From: an uncultured Erysipelotrichaceae bacterium
GTDB lineage: Bacteria; Bacillota_I; Bacilli_A; Erysipelotrichales; Erysipelotrichaceae
Length of the DNA: 5,216 nt
Reading direction: 5' to 3'
NCBI GenBank assembly: GCA_937893115.1
Contig: CALBGK010000063.1
Location: forward strand, 1-5,216
Each line of letters opens with the position of its first letter. Positions within the stretch are counted from its first letter, which is position 1. The notes under the pieces were generated by a model that made no database searches, was not told the DNA's origin, and saw only the letters and a program-made list of their open reading frames with translations. A program made the translations under genes and the position numbers. Positions 5,033 to 5,216 of this stretch are shown one piece after another.

Positions 5033-5216
5033 TTAAAAATTGTATAGAATGGCACCCTTAAAATGACACTCTTGCATAAAACTTTCGACATCTTGTACCG
5101 TCAGCGGTGCTACTGTCTCAATGGAGCGAACTGTAAGTACAGCTTGAGCTAGGGCAAAGCAGACACGTTTATTAACATCAAAATTATTCTTGCTGGCATA
5201 AGTATAAGCTGCTAAG
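5033..5216 (-). CDS. PfkB-family sugar kinase, C-terminal part (pseudouridine kinase-like)
   Basis: Partial gene entering from the right edge: 60 residues and a TAA stop (5035-5033) on the minus strand. The visible protein contains FALAQAVLTVRSIETVAPLT, which matches the last helices of PfkB/ribokinase-family enzymes (a run of small residues, 'LTv.S..TV.p.Lt'), closest in feel to pseudouridine kinase. The catalytic GAGD motif and the ATP site would lie just outside the window, so identification rests on the tail alone. It is the upstream gene of the operon, 3 nt before the acetyltransferase. A pseudouridine-5'-phosphate glycosidase gene further upstream would support the pseudouridine kinase reading. 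Confidence 0.55.
   Translation of the reverse strand, partial: LAAYTYASKNNFDVNKRVCFALAQAVLTVRSIETVAPLTVQDVESFMQECHFKGAILYNF

Noticed and set aside
1..5216. CRISPR, tRNA/rRNA, insertion sequence, phage or defence-system content
   Set aside because: No regularly spaced repeats, cloverleaf or rRNA stretches, transposase, integrase or known defence-protein motifs were seen. All sizeable open frames are assigned above.

Overview
The window comes from a low-G+C bacterium (roughly one-third G+C by eye) that uses the standard bacterial code: one gene ends in TGA and tryptophans are TGG. The gene types are YgaC/Ntdp-like DUF402, DUF1836, DegV, an ECF thiamin S component behind a TPP riboswitch, and a YtsP-like free methionine sulfoxide reductase. 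Together they fit the Bacillota or their wall-less relatives that do not read UGA as Trp (Erysipelotrichia- or Acholeplasma-like). I cannot place it more precisely. There are no rRNA or tRNA genes, CRISPR arrays, insertion sequences or phage genes. No gap between genes exceeds about 160 bases.

Left (1-1508): a DUF1836 protein with a MerR-like helix-turn-helix (minus strand) is divergent from a DegV/FakB-type fatty-acid-binding protein (plus strand). The 109-bp spacer between them holds both promoters and three copies of a 7-bp ACTAGAT element, which look like operators for the neighbouring regulator.

Middle (1481-3283): DegV converges on a DUF402 nucleoside di/triphosphatase-like gene through a shared bidirectional terminator that contains or touches both stop codons. 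Upstream of the DUF402 gene lies thiT, in the same orientation but with its own terminator. thiT is headed by a compact, well-formed TPP riboswitch. Its expression platform can be read from the sequence: one hairpin buries the Shine-Dalgarno and runs into seven Ts, and a competing hairpin overlaps it. Divergent from thiT, and sharing its promoter region, is a GAF-domain free methionine-(R)-sulfoxide reductase with all three catalytic-site cysteines.

Right (3274-5216): a minus-strand operon reads PfkB-type sugar/pseudouridine kinase (only its C-terminus is in the window), AAC(3)-family acetyltransferase, Gfo/Idh/MocA oxidoreductase. The joints are tight (3 and 10 nt), and the last gene overlaps the end of the reductase gene by 10 bp. 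The set suggests handling of a sugar, nucleoside or amino-sugar compound, but the substrate is not visible.

Three genes (DUF1836, DUF402, fRMsr) have no Shine-Dalgarno and carry a -10-like hexamer only 6-7 nt before the ATG, so they may be transcribed as leaderless mRNAs. The strongest points for a second look are the riboswitch platform, the ACTAGAT operator cluster, this leaderless pattern, and the uncharacterised kinase-acetyltransferase-oxidoreductase operon.
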